Of a stretch of 64,000 bases of DNA, positions 44,829 to 53,279 are shown piece after piece; position 1 is the first letter of the stretch, and every line of letters begins with the position of its first letter. The stretch is from the NCBI GenBank assembly GCA_965232485.1, contig OZ246975.1, forward strand, positions 1,426,001 to 1,490,000, read 5' to 3'. Under the pieces are notes generated by a model, which saw only the letters and a program-made list of their open reading frames with translations, was not told the DNA's origin and made no database searches. Source of the stretch: VXPQ01 sp965232485 (lineage in GTDB: Bacteria > Bacteroidota > Rhodothermia > Rhodothermales > VXPQ01). Position numbers and translations under genes: made by a program.

Positions 44829-45704
44829 TTACGCGGTCGCCAGCCGCTCCTTGACCGTCTCGCCGATCACCGCCGGATTCTCAATGACCGTCACGCCCGC
44901 TTCCTCCAGCGCCGCAATCTTTTCCTCCGCCGTCCCCTTGCCCCCGGACACAATGGCCCCGGCGTGTCCCATGCGCCGTCCGGGAGGCGCCGTCCGGCCC
45001 GCAATGAAGCCGAACACCGGCTTCGTCATATGGTCTCGCGCGAAGGCCGCGGCTTCTTCTTCCGCCGTCCCCCCGATTTCGCCGATCATGACGACGGCCT
45101 CCGTATCGCCGTCCTCCTCGAACAACTGCAACACATCCGCGAAACTCGTCCCTGGCACAGGGTCTCCGCCAATGCCCACCGCCGTACTCTGACCAAGTCC
45201 TTGCCGGGTAAGTTGATCCACCGCCTCGTACGTGAGCGTCCCGGAGCGCGAGACCACGCCCACAGGCCCGGGCTGGAAAATCATGGCGGGCATGATGCCG
45301 ACCTTGGCCTCGTCGGGCGTCAGGGCGCCAGGGCAATTCGGCCCGATGAGCCGTACGCCCTTGCGCTGCATGGCGTGAAAAACCGGAACCATATCTGCGG
45401 CGGGAATGCCTTCTGTGATGCACGCGATCACCTGTATGCCCGCCTCCGCCGCCTCCAGAATAGCGTCTGGCGCAAATGCAGGAGGCACGAAAATCACCGA
45501 CGTATTCGCCCCCTCCTGCGCAACGGCTTCGGCCACCGTATTGAACACAGGCCTGCCGAGGTGCGTGCGACCGCCCTTGCCAGGCGTCACGCCAGCCGCC
45601 AGCGTCGTGCCGTACGCCAGCATTTGTTCGGAATGAAAGGCGCCCTCGGAACCCGTGAATCCCTGCACGAGCAAGCGGGTGTCTTTATCGACCAGAATCG
45701 CCAT
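44829..45704 (-). CDS. sucD: succinyl-CoA synthetase alpha subunit
   Basis: A 291-residue alpha subunit of succinyl-CoA ligase in the TCA cycle. CoA-binding LLVQGFTGSEGAFH at the start and the phosphorylated His region (GHAGAIVSGGKGTAEEK) near residue 245 are intact. The start at 45704 (MAILVDKDT) matches the family; the longer frame is spurious. sucC is not adjacent, as is common in this group. Confidence 0.94.
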   Translation of the reverse strand: MAILVDKDTRLLVQGFTGSEGAFHSEQMLAYGTTLAAGVTPGKGGRTHLGRPVFNTVAEAVAQEGANTSVIFVPPAFAPDAILEAAEAGIQVIACITEGIPAADMVPVFHAMQRKGVRLIGPNCPGALTPDEAKVGIMPAMIFQPGPVGVVSRSGTLTYEAVDQLTRQGLGQSTAVGIGGDPVPGTSFADVLQLFEEDGDTEAVVMIGEIGGTAEEEAAAFARDHMTKPVFGFIAGRTAPPGRRMGHAGAIVSGGKGTAEEKIAALEEAGVTVIENPAVIGETVKERLATA

Positions 45705-45804
45705 AACGATACAGAATAAGCCGCGAAAAAACGGAACGCGCTGAAATATACGGACTATCCGGGCGCAGAATCGGCGAAGATTTGGAAGATTGCAGGCATG
45801 GACG

Positions 45805-47325
45805 TTACGCCCCGTCCTGCGCCTTTCCGCACAGCCGCTCCGCCATGTCCCCGATGCGGAGGATCGTTTCCTCCCCGAAATGCGGCCCCAGAATCTGCAT
45901 GCCCACAGGCAGATGGGGCGCCTCGGCATGCAATCCAAGCGGCACCGACAGGCCGGGAATGCCCGCGAGGTTGGCCGGCACGGTGTAAATATCGCTGAGA
46001 TACATCGCCATCGGATCGTCTATCCTGCTGCCTATGCGGAACGCCGGCGCAGGCGTAACCGGGGCGACGAGCGCATCCACCTCCTCAAAAACCTCTTCGA
46101 AATCGTTCCGGATGAGGGTGCGCGCCTGCTGCCCTTTCGCATAATAGGCTTCGTAGTAGCCGGAGGACAGAACGTACGAGCCGAGCATGATGCGCCGTTT
46201 GACTTCATCCCCAAAGCCTTCCGTCCGGGAGGCCATATAGAACCGGCGCAGCATGGATTCCGCATCCTGACGCGCTCCCCCGGACGCTCCATCCGCTCCG
46301 GAAACCGCCTCCCCCTGGTTCTGCATGGCGGCGCGCAGCTCGTCAAGCGCCGCCCGATGGCCATACCGGACGCCATCGTACCGGGCCAGATTGCTGGACG
46401 CTTCGGCAGTCGTCAGAATGTAATATGCGGCAATGCCGTATTCCGTGCGAGGCAGGGAAACTTCCCGCACCTCAGCGCCCTCCCGTTCGAGTCCGCGCAC
46501 GCATTCCTCTATCATGCTTCGAATCCCGGCGTCGAGTCCATCCGCGAAATATTCCTTCGGCAACCCGATGCGCAACCCCCGAACATTCCCCGTCAGCGAT
46601 TGCGCGTAGTCGGGAACCTGCATCGGCGCGCTGGTGGAATCCCGCTCGTCCCGCCCCGCCATATGGTTCAGCAGCAGCGCACAATCCTCCACGGACTGAC
46701 CGACAGGTCCCATGCAATCGAAAGAAGACGCAAACGCCACCAGGCCGGATCGGGATACGCGCCCGTACGTAGGCTTCAGGCCCGTCACGCCGCAATGCGC
46801 GGCGGGCTGCCGAATGGACCCGCCCGTATCGGTGCCCAGCGCGGCATGGCACAGACCGGCGGCGACGGCGGCCGCGGACCCGCCGGAAGAACCGCCGGGC
46901 ACATAATCCGTATTCGCCGGATTTCGGACCGGCCCGAAACAAGAAGTCTCGTTGGAGGACCCCATCGCGAACTCGTCGCAATTCGTTTTCCCCAGGAAAA
47001 TCGCCCCGGCGGCGCGCAAACGCTCGATCGCCGTGGCGTCGTACAGTGATTCGAACTGTTCGAGCATGCGGGACGAACACGTAACCCTCCGCCCCTTCAT
47101 GCAGATCACGTCCTTGACGCCCAGCGCCATGCCCTTCAACGGCAAGGCTTCCGAGGATCGGTCCAGGCGGCGGGCCTGCTCGAGGGCGTCCTCCTCATCC
47201 ACCGAAATAAAGGCGTTGAGCAACGGGTTCTGCGCCTGAATGCGCGCAAAAAAAGAAGAGACCAGGGTTTCGCAATCGGTCTCTCCGTTCTGCAAGGCTT
47301 TCCGGGCGTCCGCAAAGGAAGTCAT
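45805..47325 (-). CDS. gatA: Asp/Glu-tRNA amidotransferase subunit A
   Basis: A 506-residue amidase that releases ammonia from glutamine for making Gln-tRNA or Asn-tRNA. The Ser-cisSer-Lys triad is seen: Lys in MALGVKDVICM, cis-Ser and Ser in PGGSSGGSAAAVAAG and GTDTGGSIRQPAAHCG. gatB and gatC are not adjacent. Confidence 0.93.
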   Translation of the reverse strand: MTSFADARKALQNGETDCETLVSSFFARIQAQNPLLNAFISVDEEDALEQARRLDRSSEALPLKGMALGVKDVICMKGRRVTCSSRMLEQFESLYDATAIERLRAAGAIFLGKTNCDEFAMGSSNETSCFGPVRNPANTDYVPGGSSGGSAAAVAAGLCHAALGTDTGGSIRQPAAHCGVTGLKPTYGRVSRSGLVAFASSFDCMGPVGQSVEDCALLLNHMAGRDERDSTSAPMQVPDYAQSLTGNVRGLRIGLPKEYFADGLDAGIRSMIEECVRGLEREGAEVREVSLPRTEYGIAAYYILTTAEASSNLARYDGVRYGHRAALDELRAAMQNQGEAVSGADGASGGARQDAESMLRRFYMASRTEGFGDEVKRRIMLGSYVLSSGYYEAYYAKGQQARTLIRNDFEEVFEEVDALVAPVTPAPAFRIGSRIDDPMAMYLSDIYTVPANLAGIPGLSVPLGLHAEAPHLPVGMQILGPHFGEETILRIGDMAERLCGKAQDGA

Positions 47326-47441
47326 CGGACGAGCGACATTCAGGACCGACGAAGAAGAACGGGGGCGACGACAAACGAACCGCCCCGGAGAGGCCAGGTC
47401 CGATCAAGAGATCGAACCTCTCTGGAGCCGCTTGCGCAAGT

Positions 47442-47771
47442 TTACCCGGCGTGCGACGCGGGGCCGGAAACCTCTGCGTCCGGAGCCGCTTGCGCAGGCG
47501 GCGGCGAAGCGGCTTGCGCAGGTTGCGCCGGGGGCTGTTGCGCAGGAGGCGCCTGGGGTTGCGGAGCGGCCTGGGCGGGGGGCTGCGGGCGATACGCGGC
47601 ATTCTTGTTCGCATCCACCGTAAGTTCACGCTGCACATCCTTCGTGGCGTCCTTGAATTCGCGCAGTCCCTTGCCGAGGCCGCGAGCAATCTCCGGAATG
47701 CGCTTGGCGCCGAACACGAGGAGTAATATCAACAGAATCAGGCCTATTTCCATCGGTCCGAACGTTCCCAT
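47442..47771 (-). CDS. tatA: twin-arginine translocase subunit TatA/E
   Basis: A 109-residue Tat pore subunit. A single N-terminal helix (MEIGLILLILLLVFGAKRIP) is followed by the amphipathic helix (ARGLGKGLREFKDATKDV) and a long Pro/Ala/Gln-rich tail made of repeats of P-x-Q-A. The ATG at 47771 has an AGGGGG ribosome site six bases upstream; a TTG two codons earlier is the alternative. Confidence 0.9.
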   Translation of the reverse strand: MGTFGPMEIGLILLILLLVFGAKRIPEIARGLGKGLREFKDATKDVQRELTVDANKNAAYRPQPPAQAAPQPQAPPAQQPPAQPAQAASPPPAQAAPDAEVSGPASHAG

Positions 47772-47777
47772 AACCAA

Positions 47778-48042
47778 CCCCCTTGCTTGTGTGCGATCTT
47801 GTGAGCGATCCGGCGAACGGCGGCGAAAAACAACCGCGTACGCACCTGTTGCGAAAAATAATGATTAAGCCTGTTTACGGAGCCCTTGTCGCGAAACCAT
47901 ATGTCATAAAACCACGCGACCCGCAACAATAGCAAAAACAACGGCCCGGAAAAAGGCTTTTACCCGTAAACGAAGGACGCCTGCAAGGGTTCCGCCCGGA
48001 AAAACCCGTTCAAAACACGGCCTGCAAACCGGGTCGCGCCGC
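47778..48042. other. divergent gap between tatA and aroA
   Basis: A 265-bp AT-richer gap (for this window) that must carry promoters both ways. I see no gene or clear hairpin, and no promoter good enough to call. Confidence 0.4.
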
Positions 48043-49425
48043 ATGCCGGTCTGGAACATGCCGAAACGCCCCGCTTTTCAGAAAGATTCGTTTTTCATGG
48101 CGGCCAGACCCATCTATCTCGTGCCCATCCGATACGACAAGGCGAGCGACCAGGCTATCGTAACATCGTGCAAGCGCGTGGCGGGCGCGATCATTCCGCC
48201 CCCGGACAAGTCGATTGCGCAGCGGGCCTCGCTTCTCGCCGCCGTCGGCGACGGAACCTCCCGACTGATCAACTACCCCTCGTCCGCCGATCCGCTCTCC
48301 ACGCTGCGTTGTCTCCGGCAACTGGGCGTCGGAATAGAAAAGAACAGAAACGACCTGCTGGTGCGCGGCAAGGGACTGGACGGATTCTCCGCCCCCGCCG
48401 CGCCGCTCGATTGCGGCAATTCGGGTACGACGATGCGCCTCCTTTCCGGCCTGCTCGCCGGGCGGCCTTTCGACAGCGTGCTTACGGGCGACGCTTCCCT
48501 GCGGAGCCGCCCCATGGAGCGGGTGGCCGAACCGCTGCGGGCCATGGGCGCGCGAATAACTCTGCAGGACGGCTGCGCTCCTGTGCGCATCGAACGCGGC
48601 GAACGGCTGCGCGGCATAGCGTACCGCCTGCCGACGCCTTCGGCGCAGGTCAAATCCTGCGTGTTGCTGGCCGGGTTTCGGGCGCAGGGAGGCGCCACCG
48701 TGATCGAAACCCTGCGCTCGCGCGACCATACCGAGCGCATGTTGAACCTGACGACGCAGGAAAAAGCAGGAGAGCGACACATTTTCGTAAAGGAAAATAC
48801 ATCCGTCCCGGCCCGCGCCTGGATCATCCCGAACGATTTTTCCTCCGCCGCTTTTTTTCTGGTCGCCGCAGCGGCGGCGCCGCAAGGGTCCCTCCTTCTG
48901 AAAAACGTCTGCCTGAATCCAACCCGCAGCGCCCTCGTCGGAGTGCTGGAGGAAATGGGCGCCCGCATCCGCATAACCGACCCCAAAGAAACCGGCGGCG
49001 AACCGGTGGGCGATCTCCACATTGAAGCGTCGGCGCTCCGGGGCGTACGCGTAGACGGCGCGCGCATTCCCCTGTTGATCGACGAAATCCCGATCCTCGC
49101 CGTGGCGGGGGCGCTGGCGAAGGGACGCACCGAAATACGGGATGCGCGGGAATTGCGCTTCAAGGAAACGGACCGCATCGCCGCCATGGCGGAAAACCTG
49201 CGGCGCCTAGGCGCCTCTGTGGAAGAATTCGACGACGGCCTGGCCGTGGATGGACCTGCCGAACTGCATGGAAACGAGGTGGACAGCCGCCACGATCACC
49301 GCGTGGCGATGGCCATGGCCGTGGCCGGACTGATGGCCCGCGGCGAAACGGTCGTCAAAAATGCTTCGTGCGCGGACGTGTCGTTTCCGAACTACTGGAA
49401 AACGCTTGCGTCGGTGGTCTCATGA
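48043..49425 (+). CDS. aroA: 3-phosphoshikimate 1-carboxyvinyltransferase
   Basis: A 460-residue EPSP synthase transferring enolpyruvate from PEP to shikimate-3-phosphate. Motifs: IPPPDKSIAQRA, LDCGNSGTTMRLLSGLLAG, GDASLRSRPMERV, LRFKETDRIAAMAENL and HRVAMAMAVAG. The N terminus is uncertain: the fold starts near residue 45, so an ATG at 48097 (MAARPIYLVP) is a fair alternative. Confidence 0.92.
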   Translation: MPVWNMPKRPAFQKDSFFMAARPIYLVPIRYDKASDQAIVTSCKRVAGAIIPPPDKSIAQRASLLAAVGDGTSRLINYPSSADPLSTLRCLRQLGVGIEKNRNDLLVRGKGLDGFSAPAAPLDCGNSGTTMRLLSGLLAGRPFDSVLTGDASLRSRPMERVAEPLRAMGARITLQDGCAPVRIERGERLRGIAYRLPTPSAQVKSCVLLAGFRAQGGATVIETLRSRDHTERMLNLTTQEKAGERHIFVKENTSVPARAWIIPNDFSSAAFFLVAAAAAPQGSLLLKNVCLNPTRSALVGVLEEMGARIRITDPKETGGEPVGDLHIEASALRGVRVDGARIPLLIDEIPILAVAGALAKGRTEIRDARELRFKETDRIAAMAENLRRLGASVEEFDDGLAVDGPAELHGNEVDSRHDHRVAMAMAVAGLMARGETVVKNASCADVSFPNYWKTLASVVS

Positions 49426-49532
49426 TTGAGGATTCCTCATTATGCGGGACCGCCGCCTGCGCTGCTTCGTCATTCCTCGCCGGCGCGCGCCTCGCAGCCT
49501 CCGGGCTTCGCGGGCTTCGTCAGCGTATCCCC
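49424..49532 (-). repeat. dispersed GGATAC repeat, long form, overlapping a gene end
   Basis: A full-length copy, close to the one at 22872. On the minus strand it begins GGGATACGCTGACGAAGCCC and ends at the GGAATGACGAAGCAGCG block and beyond, next to the aroA stop. Its conserved frame supplies the last 20 codons of the MGMT-domain gene. Confidence 0.88.
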
Positions 49533-49862
49533 GATTTCCCGGGACGGATCCCACAAATGCGCTTCCAGCGCCACGCATCCCTCCTCGTCGAACGTCACCC
49601 CTTCGGCGCGCAAACGCTCCTCCATGACATGCGGCCCTTCGAACCGCATTTTTCCGGTCAGGGCGCCGAACCGGTTGACTACGCGGTGACAAGGAAGCCC
49701 CGCGCCCGCCGCCGCGCCCAGCGCCCAACCTACCGTGCGGGCGGCGGAACGCGCGCCAAGATAGCCGGCGATATGTCCGTACGTCGTAACTTTACCGGAA
49801 GGAATCCGGGCCACCACGGCCCAGACCTGCTCGAAAAAAGTATGATCCCGGGAACTGCGCAT
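49470..49862 (-). CDS. MGMT-type DNA-binding domain protein
   Basis: A 130-residue protein consisting of only the DNA-binding/active-site domain of O6-methylguanine methyltransferases (FEQVWAVVARIPSGKVTTYG). The active site reads GLPCHRVVNRFG with Cys present, so it is not the Trp-containing ATL class. The natural domain seems to end at about residue 110 (LEAHLWDPS). The last 20 residues, GDTLTKPAKPGGCEARAGEE, are encoded by a dispersed repeat. Confidence 0.85.
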   Translation of the reverse strand: MRSSRDHTFFEQVWAVVARIPSGKVTTYGHIAGYLGARSAARTVGWALGAAAGAGLPCHRVVNRFGALTGKMRFEGPHVMEERLRAEGVTFDEEGCVALEAHLWDPSREIGDTLTKPAKPGGCEARAGEE

Positions 49863-49963
49863 AGCCCATATACCGCGCGCGCCTCGTTATGTTGTGGCCG
49901 GCGCCGCGACGGTTTTTGCGGCGGCGGCGCACCAGAAGCAACAACGACAAACCCCGCAAAACG

Positions 49964-51016
49964 ATGACGCAAGCGCCGCTTTCGCCGGATCGGCTCCAGG
50001 CCGCGCTGGAACAGACGCTGGGGGCGGAACGCCTTGCAAAGCGGGTCGAACTCGCCCCCTACACCACGTTCCGGATCGGCGGCGAGGCGGACCTCTTCTA
50101 CGAGGCGCGCACCGTGGAGGAACTCGCGCAAGCGATCCGCGCGGCCCGGGACGGCGGCGTTCCGTATTTCCTGCTCGGATGCGGGGCAAATATTCTGGTG
50201 AGCGACCGGGGCGTCCGCGGGCTCGTTATCCGCAATGCGGCCCGCCAGACGGAAATCGACGCCGGGACGGGTCGGGTATGGGCGGCGTCCGGGGCCATTA
50301 TGTACCCGGACGTGATCGAGGCGACGGTGGAGGCGGGCCTCTCCGGGCTGGAGCATTATGTGGGCATTCCGTCCACGGTAGGCGGCGCGCTGTGGCAAAA
50401 TCTGCATTTCCTGTCGCCGCCTCCGAAGCGGGAACGCACGATGTTCATTGAGGAAGTGCTGGAAGAGGCCGACCTCCTGACCGAAGAAGGCGAACGCCGC
50501 GCAGTTGGAATAGACTATTTCGATTTCGGGTACGACTATTCTGTGCTGCACGACCGGGACGATATCGTGCTTTCGGCGACGTTCCGGCTCGAACCGGGGG
50601 ATCGGGCGCGGATGCGCGAAATCATGGCGGCGAATCTCGCATGGCGGCGAGCGCGGCACCCTCCCCTCGACGCGGAACCCAGCGTAGGCTCCATTTTCAA
50701 AAAAATAGAAGGCGTCGGAGCGGGACGGCTGATCGACGAGGCCGGCCTGAAAGGCATGCGCATCGGCGGCATAGAAATCACGCGCCGGCACGCCAACATC
50801 ATGATCAACCGGGGCGAGGGCAAAGCGGCGAACGTTATTGCCCTCATCCGGCGCGTACAGGAAATCGTGGCGAGCGAGGCGGGCTGCCTGCTGGAAACAG
50901 AAATCGCGTTCGTGGGCGAGTACGACAACGCGCCGGACGCCCTTCCCTATACCGCGAAAACCTTCCGGGAGCAACACGGAGAACGCACCGGCGCCCGCCG
51001 CCCCGCCCTGCCATGA
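49964..51016 (+). CDS. murB: UDP-N-acetylmuramate dehydrogenase
   Basis: A 350-residue FAD enzyme reducing UDP-GlcNAc-enolpyruvate to UDP-MurNAc. FAD-binding GCGANILVSDRGVRGLVIRN, YVGIPSTVGGALWQN, the proton-donor Ser in PSVGSIFKK and C-terminal GEGKAANVIALI are visible. The start at 49964 (MTQAPLSPDR) is taken over 49889 because the preceding 25 residues are Arg-rich and not conserved. Its TGA overlaps ccmB's ATG. Confidence 0.92.
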   Translation: MTQAPLSPDRLQAALEQTLGAERLAKRVELAPYTTFRIGGEADLFYEARTVEELAQAIRAARDGGVPYFLLGCGANILVSDRGVRGLVIRNAARQTEIDAGTGRVWAASGAIMYPDVIEATVEAGLSGLEHYVGIPSTVGGALWQNLHFLSPPPKRERTMFIEEVLEEADLLTEEGERRAVGIDYFDFGYDYSVLHDRDDIVLSATFRLEPGDRARMREIMAANLAWRRARHPPLDAEPSVGSIFKKIEGVGAGRLIDEAGLKGMRIGGIEITRRHANIMINRGEGKAANVIALIRRVQEIVASEAGCLLETEIAFVGEYDNAPDALPYTAKTFREQHGERTGARRPALP

Positions 51017-51699
51017 AACAACCGTTTGCAAGGTGGCTTGCCGGAGCGTGGGCCGTTTTCGAGAAAGACCTGTGCCTCGAACTCCGCAATCGCCATGCGG
51101 TGGGCGTGTTGCTGATGTTCGTCCTCGCCTCGATCCTGCTCATCTTTTTTGCGGCGGGACAGGAACCGCTCTCGTCCCGCATGCAGTCAGGCCTCTTGTG
51201 GATCGTGATTCTTTTTGCGGCGTCCGTCGGCCTCGGGAGGTCGTTCGCAAGCGAGGCGGACCGGGATACGGCGCTCTTTTTGCGACTGCACACCCGGGCC
51301 AGCATGGTCTATGCGGGCAAACTGCTCTTCAATTTTCTCCTGATCCTTGCGCTGGACGTCGTGGCCGTCCTGACGATGATCGCGTTGCTGCACGTTCAGG
51401 TGGCGCATGGGGGGCTGCTCGCCAGCGCGGTCTTGCTGGGGTCGCTTGGCCTGGCCGGAGCCACAACACTGCTCGCCGCGCTGATCGCCCAGGCCGCCGC
51501 GCGCGGGCCGCTGCTTCCGGTGTTGCTTTTTCCCCTCCTCTTGCCGTTGCTCATGTCGGCCGCGGCGGCCACGCGCCATGCTTTCGAAGGCGGCCTCGGC
51601 TGGAGCGCCGGCGCAGAAGCCCTGATTACGCTGACGGCCTTTGCCGGCGTTGCTATTACCGCCGCCGTCCTGCTCTTCGATTTCATCTGGAACGATTGA
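51013..51699 (+). CDS. ccmB: heme exporter subunit CcmB
   Basis: A 228-residue membrane permease with six hydrophobic segments, from ALASILLIFF-like VLASILLIFFAAG near residue 40 to GVAITAAVLLFDFIW at the end. EKDLCLELRNRHA near the start is typical of CcmB. It starts inside the murB stop codon (ATGA). The ATPase ccmA is not in the window. Confidence 0.9.
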   Translation: MKQPFARWLAGAWAVFEKDLCLELRNRHAVGVLLMFVLASILLIFFAAGQEPLSSRMQSGLLWIVILFAASVGLGRSFASEADRDTALFLRLHTRASMVYAGKLLFNFLLILALDVVAVLTMIALLHVQVAHGGLLASAVLLGSLGLAGATTLLAALIAQAAARGPLLPVLLFPLLLPLLMSAAAATRHAFEGGLGWSAGAEALITLTAFAGVAITAAVLLFDFIWND

Positions 51700-51770
51700 G
51701 CGCATGCGTCATTTTCGCAATCCGCGCCGTATCTTGTCGCCTGTCCGCCATTCTCCTTGATTTTTGCTTC

Positions 51771-52466
51771 ATGGCCGCTTCCGGGAAAACATACCGGCGT
51801 ATCCGCAACATCGTCCTTGCGTGGCTGACGCTGGTCGTGCTGGGCGGATTCCTGCTCGATATCCCCCGAATCAACATTCTGGAGCACACGGCGCGGAATC
51901 TGTATTTCCACGTGCCGATGTGGTTCACGATGATGGCCGCCTTCTTCGTCTCGGCATGGCACTCGGCGCGATACCTTGGGTCCCGCGACCCCCTGCGCGA
52001 CACGCGGGCGGCGGAAGCAGCGCGGGTCGGAGCGGTTTTCGGCGTACTCGGGCTGGCGACGGGCGTCGTCTGGGCGCGCTTCACCTGGTACGTGGGGCAG
52101 GGCGTCTGGTGGAATTTCGATCCCAAACAAACCATGGCCGCCGTGCAGTTGCTGATTTACGGAGCCTATTTTACCCTGCGCTCCAGCGTGGAAGAACCTG
52201 AAAAGCGGGCGCGCATCGCCGCCGCATACAATCTCTTCGCAGCAGCCTGCGTACCGTTTCTGCTATACGCGCTCCCCCGTCAGATGGAGAGCCTGCACCC
52301 CGGCGCGGAAGGCAACCCGGCCTTCAGCGACATTACCCACCCGACCATGCGCGTGGTGTTTTACGCGGCGGTCATCGGATTCATTGGACTTTTCTGGGTG
52401 TTTTATACCCAGCGAGTCCGGTTGGCCGCCCTCAACGAACGCATCGACGACGCCCCCAAGCCATGA
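51771..52466 (+). CDS. ccmC: heme handling protein CcmC
   Basis: A 231-residue protein with six membrane helices and the tryptophan-rich WWD-type loop (VGQGVWWNFDPKQTM). Flanking histidines in LYFHVPMWF and DITHPTMRVV are the expected heme ligands. It loads heme onto CcmE in the periplasm. A broken copy of its 5' part lies at 59706. Confidence 0.93.
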   Translation: MAASGKTYRRIRNIVLAWLTLVVLGGFLLDIPRINILEHTARNLYFHVPMWFTMMAAFFVSAWHSARYLGSRDPLRDTRAAEAARVGAVFGVLGLATGVVWARFTWYVGQGVWWNFDPKQTMAAVQLLIYGAYFTLRSSVEEPEKRARIAAAYNLFAAACVPFLLYALPRQMESLHPGAEGNPAFSDITHPTMRVVFYAAVIGFIGLFWVFYTQRVRLAALNERIDDAPKP

Positions 52467-52738
52467 CGATTCACCCGATTCAGGAAGAGGATACGACGTA
52501 CGCCGCCGCGCCATACGACTCCGTCTGGACTTCGCAGGAAGTCCCGGTGCAACCGCCGGATGCGCTGGAGCAAATCATGCTGGCCCAGGACAAACTCTAT
52601 GTAGTGCTGGCGATAACGCTCATCATCTGGACCGGACTGGCGGTCTTCATCTTCCGGACCGACCGCAAAATCGACCGGTTGGAACAGAAACTGGATGCGG
52701 GCATTTCAGGGAAAAATTCTTTAGAATACCCTGATTAA
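52463..52738 (+). CDS. CcmD-like small membrane protein
   Basis: A 91-residue protein with one helix (KLYVVLAITLIIWTGLAVFIF) and a charged C-terminal coil (RTDRKIDRLEQKLD). Its start overlaps ccmC's stop (ATGA) and it sits between ccmC and ccmE, so a CcmD-like role is likely. Sequence match is weak. The last residues (LEYPD) and the stop come from a dispersed repeat. Confidence 0.7.
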   Translation: MTIHPIQEEDTTYAAAPYDSVWTSQEVPVQPPDALEQIMLAQDKLYVVLAITLIIWTGLAVFIFRTDRKIDRLEQKLDAGISGKNSLEYPD

Positions 52739-52791
52739 ATCTGCGAAGCCTGGCGGGGCGCGCCGGCAAGGAACGACGCGGCCAGCGCGCC
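52726..52791 (+). repeat. dispersed GGATAC repeat, left half, at a gene end
   Basis: Reads gaataccctgattaaatctg then cgaagcctggcggggcgcgccggcaagg. It covers the end of the CcmD-like gene and extends to the gap before ccmE. Another frame reads NTLIKSAKPGGAR, close to the conserved frame. Confidence 0.75.
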
Positions 52792-52838
52792 CCGCCACCC
52801 TCCCGATATCGAACGCGTTTCCCTTGCAACACGACGAC

Positions 52839-53258
52839 ATGAAACCAAAAACGATCGCCGGTCTTGCGCTGATGCTCGGCTTCGCCGCTTTGCTGTTCCT
52901 CAATTTCGGCGAGCAAGTCGGAGGCTACATGAATTTCGCCGAAGCCGAACGAACGGGCGTGGAGGCGCATGTGGTGGGCACCTGGGTGGAAGCGGAACGA
53001 TATGCATATGACCGCGACCGGAATATCTTCAGTTTCCATATGCGGGACGAGGCGGGCGCCGTGCGCAGGGTGCGTTACCCTCACCCCAAGCCCGCCAATT
53101 TTGAGGACGCCGAACGCCTGGTGGTGCGGGGCGCCGCGGAGGGCGATGTATTCGTGGCCCGGCATATTCTCGTCAAATGCCCTTCCAAATACAACGACGG
53201 CTCCGAATTCGAGGCGGCGTACGTAAACAAGGGCAGCGCCAAGAGAGGCATTATGTAG
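52839..53258 (+). CDS. ccmE: heme chaperone CcmE, Cys-type
   Basis: A 139-residue chaperone with one N-terminal anchor (ALMLGFAALLFLNFG) and an OB-fold. The heme site reads ILVKCPSKYNDG, i.e. C-x-x-x-Y where E. coli CcmE has H-x-x-x-Y. This variant is known from the so-called System I* in some bacteria and archaea. Start at 52839 is chosen over 52824 for the anchor position. A copy of its 3' part lies at 60090. Confidence 0.92.
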   Translation: MKPKTIAGLALMLGFAALLFLNFGEQVGGYMNFAEAERTGVEAHVVGTWVEAERYAYDRDRNIFSFHMRDEAGAVRRVRYPHPKPANFEDAERLVVRGAAEGDVFVARHILVKCPSKYNDGSEFEAAYVNKGSAKRGIM

Positions 53259-53279
53259 CTATTGCCAGCAAGGAAGGCT

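Noticed and set aside
44805..44835. ccctgattgcgcggcg near engB as another dispersed repeat
   Set aside because: Only a few bases match; neither end of the element is present.
49470..49862. Alkyltransferase-like (ATL) protein
   Set aside because: ATL proteins have Trp in place of the active Cys; here PCHRV keeps the Cys.
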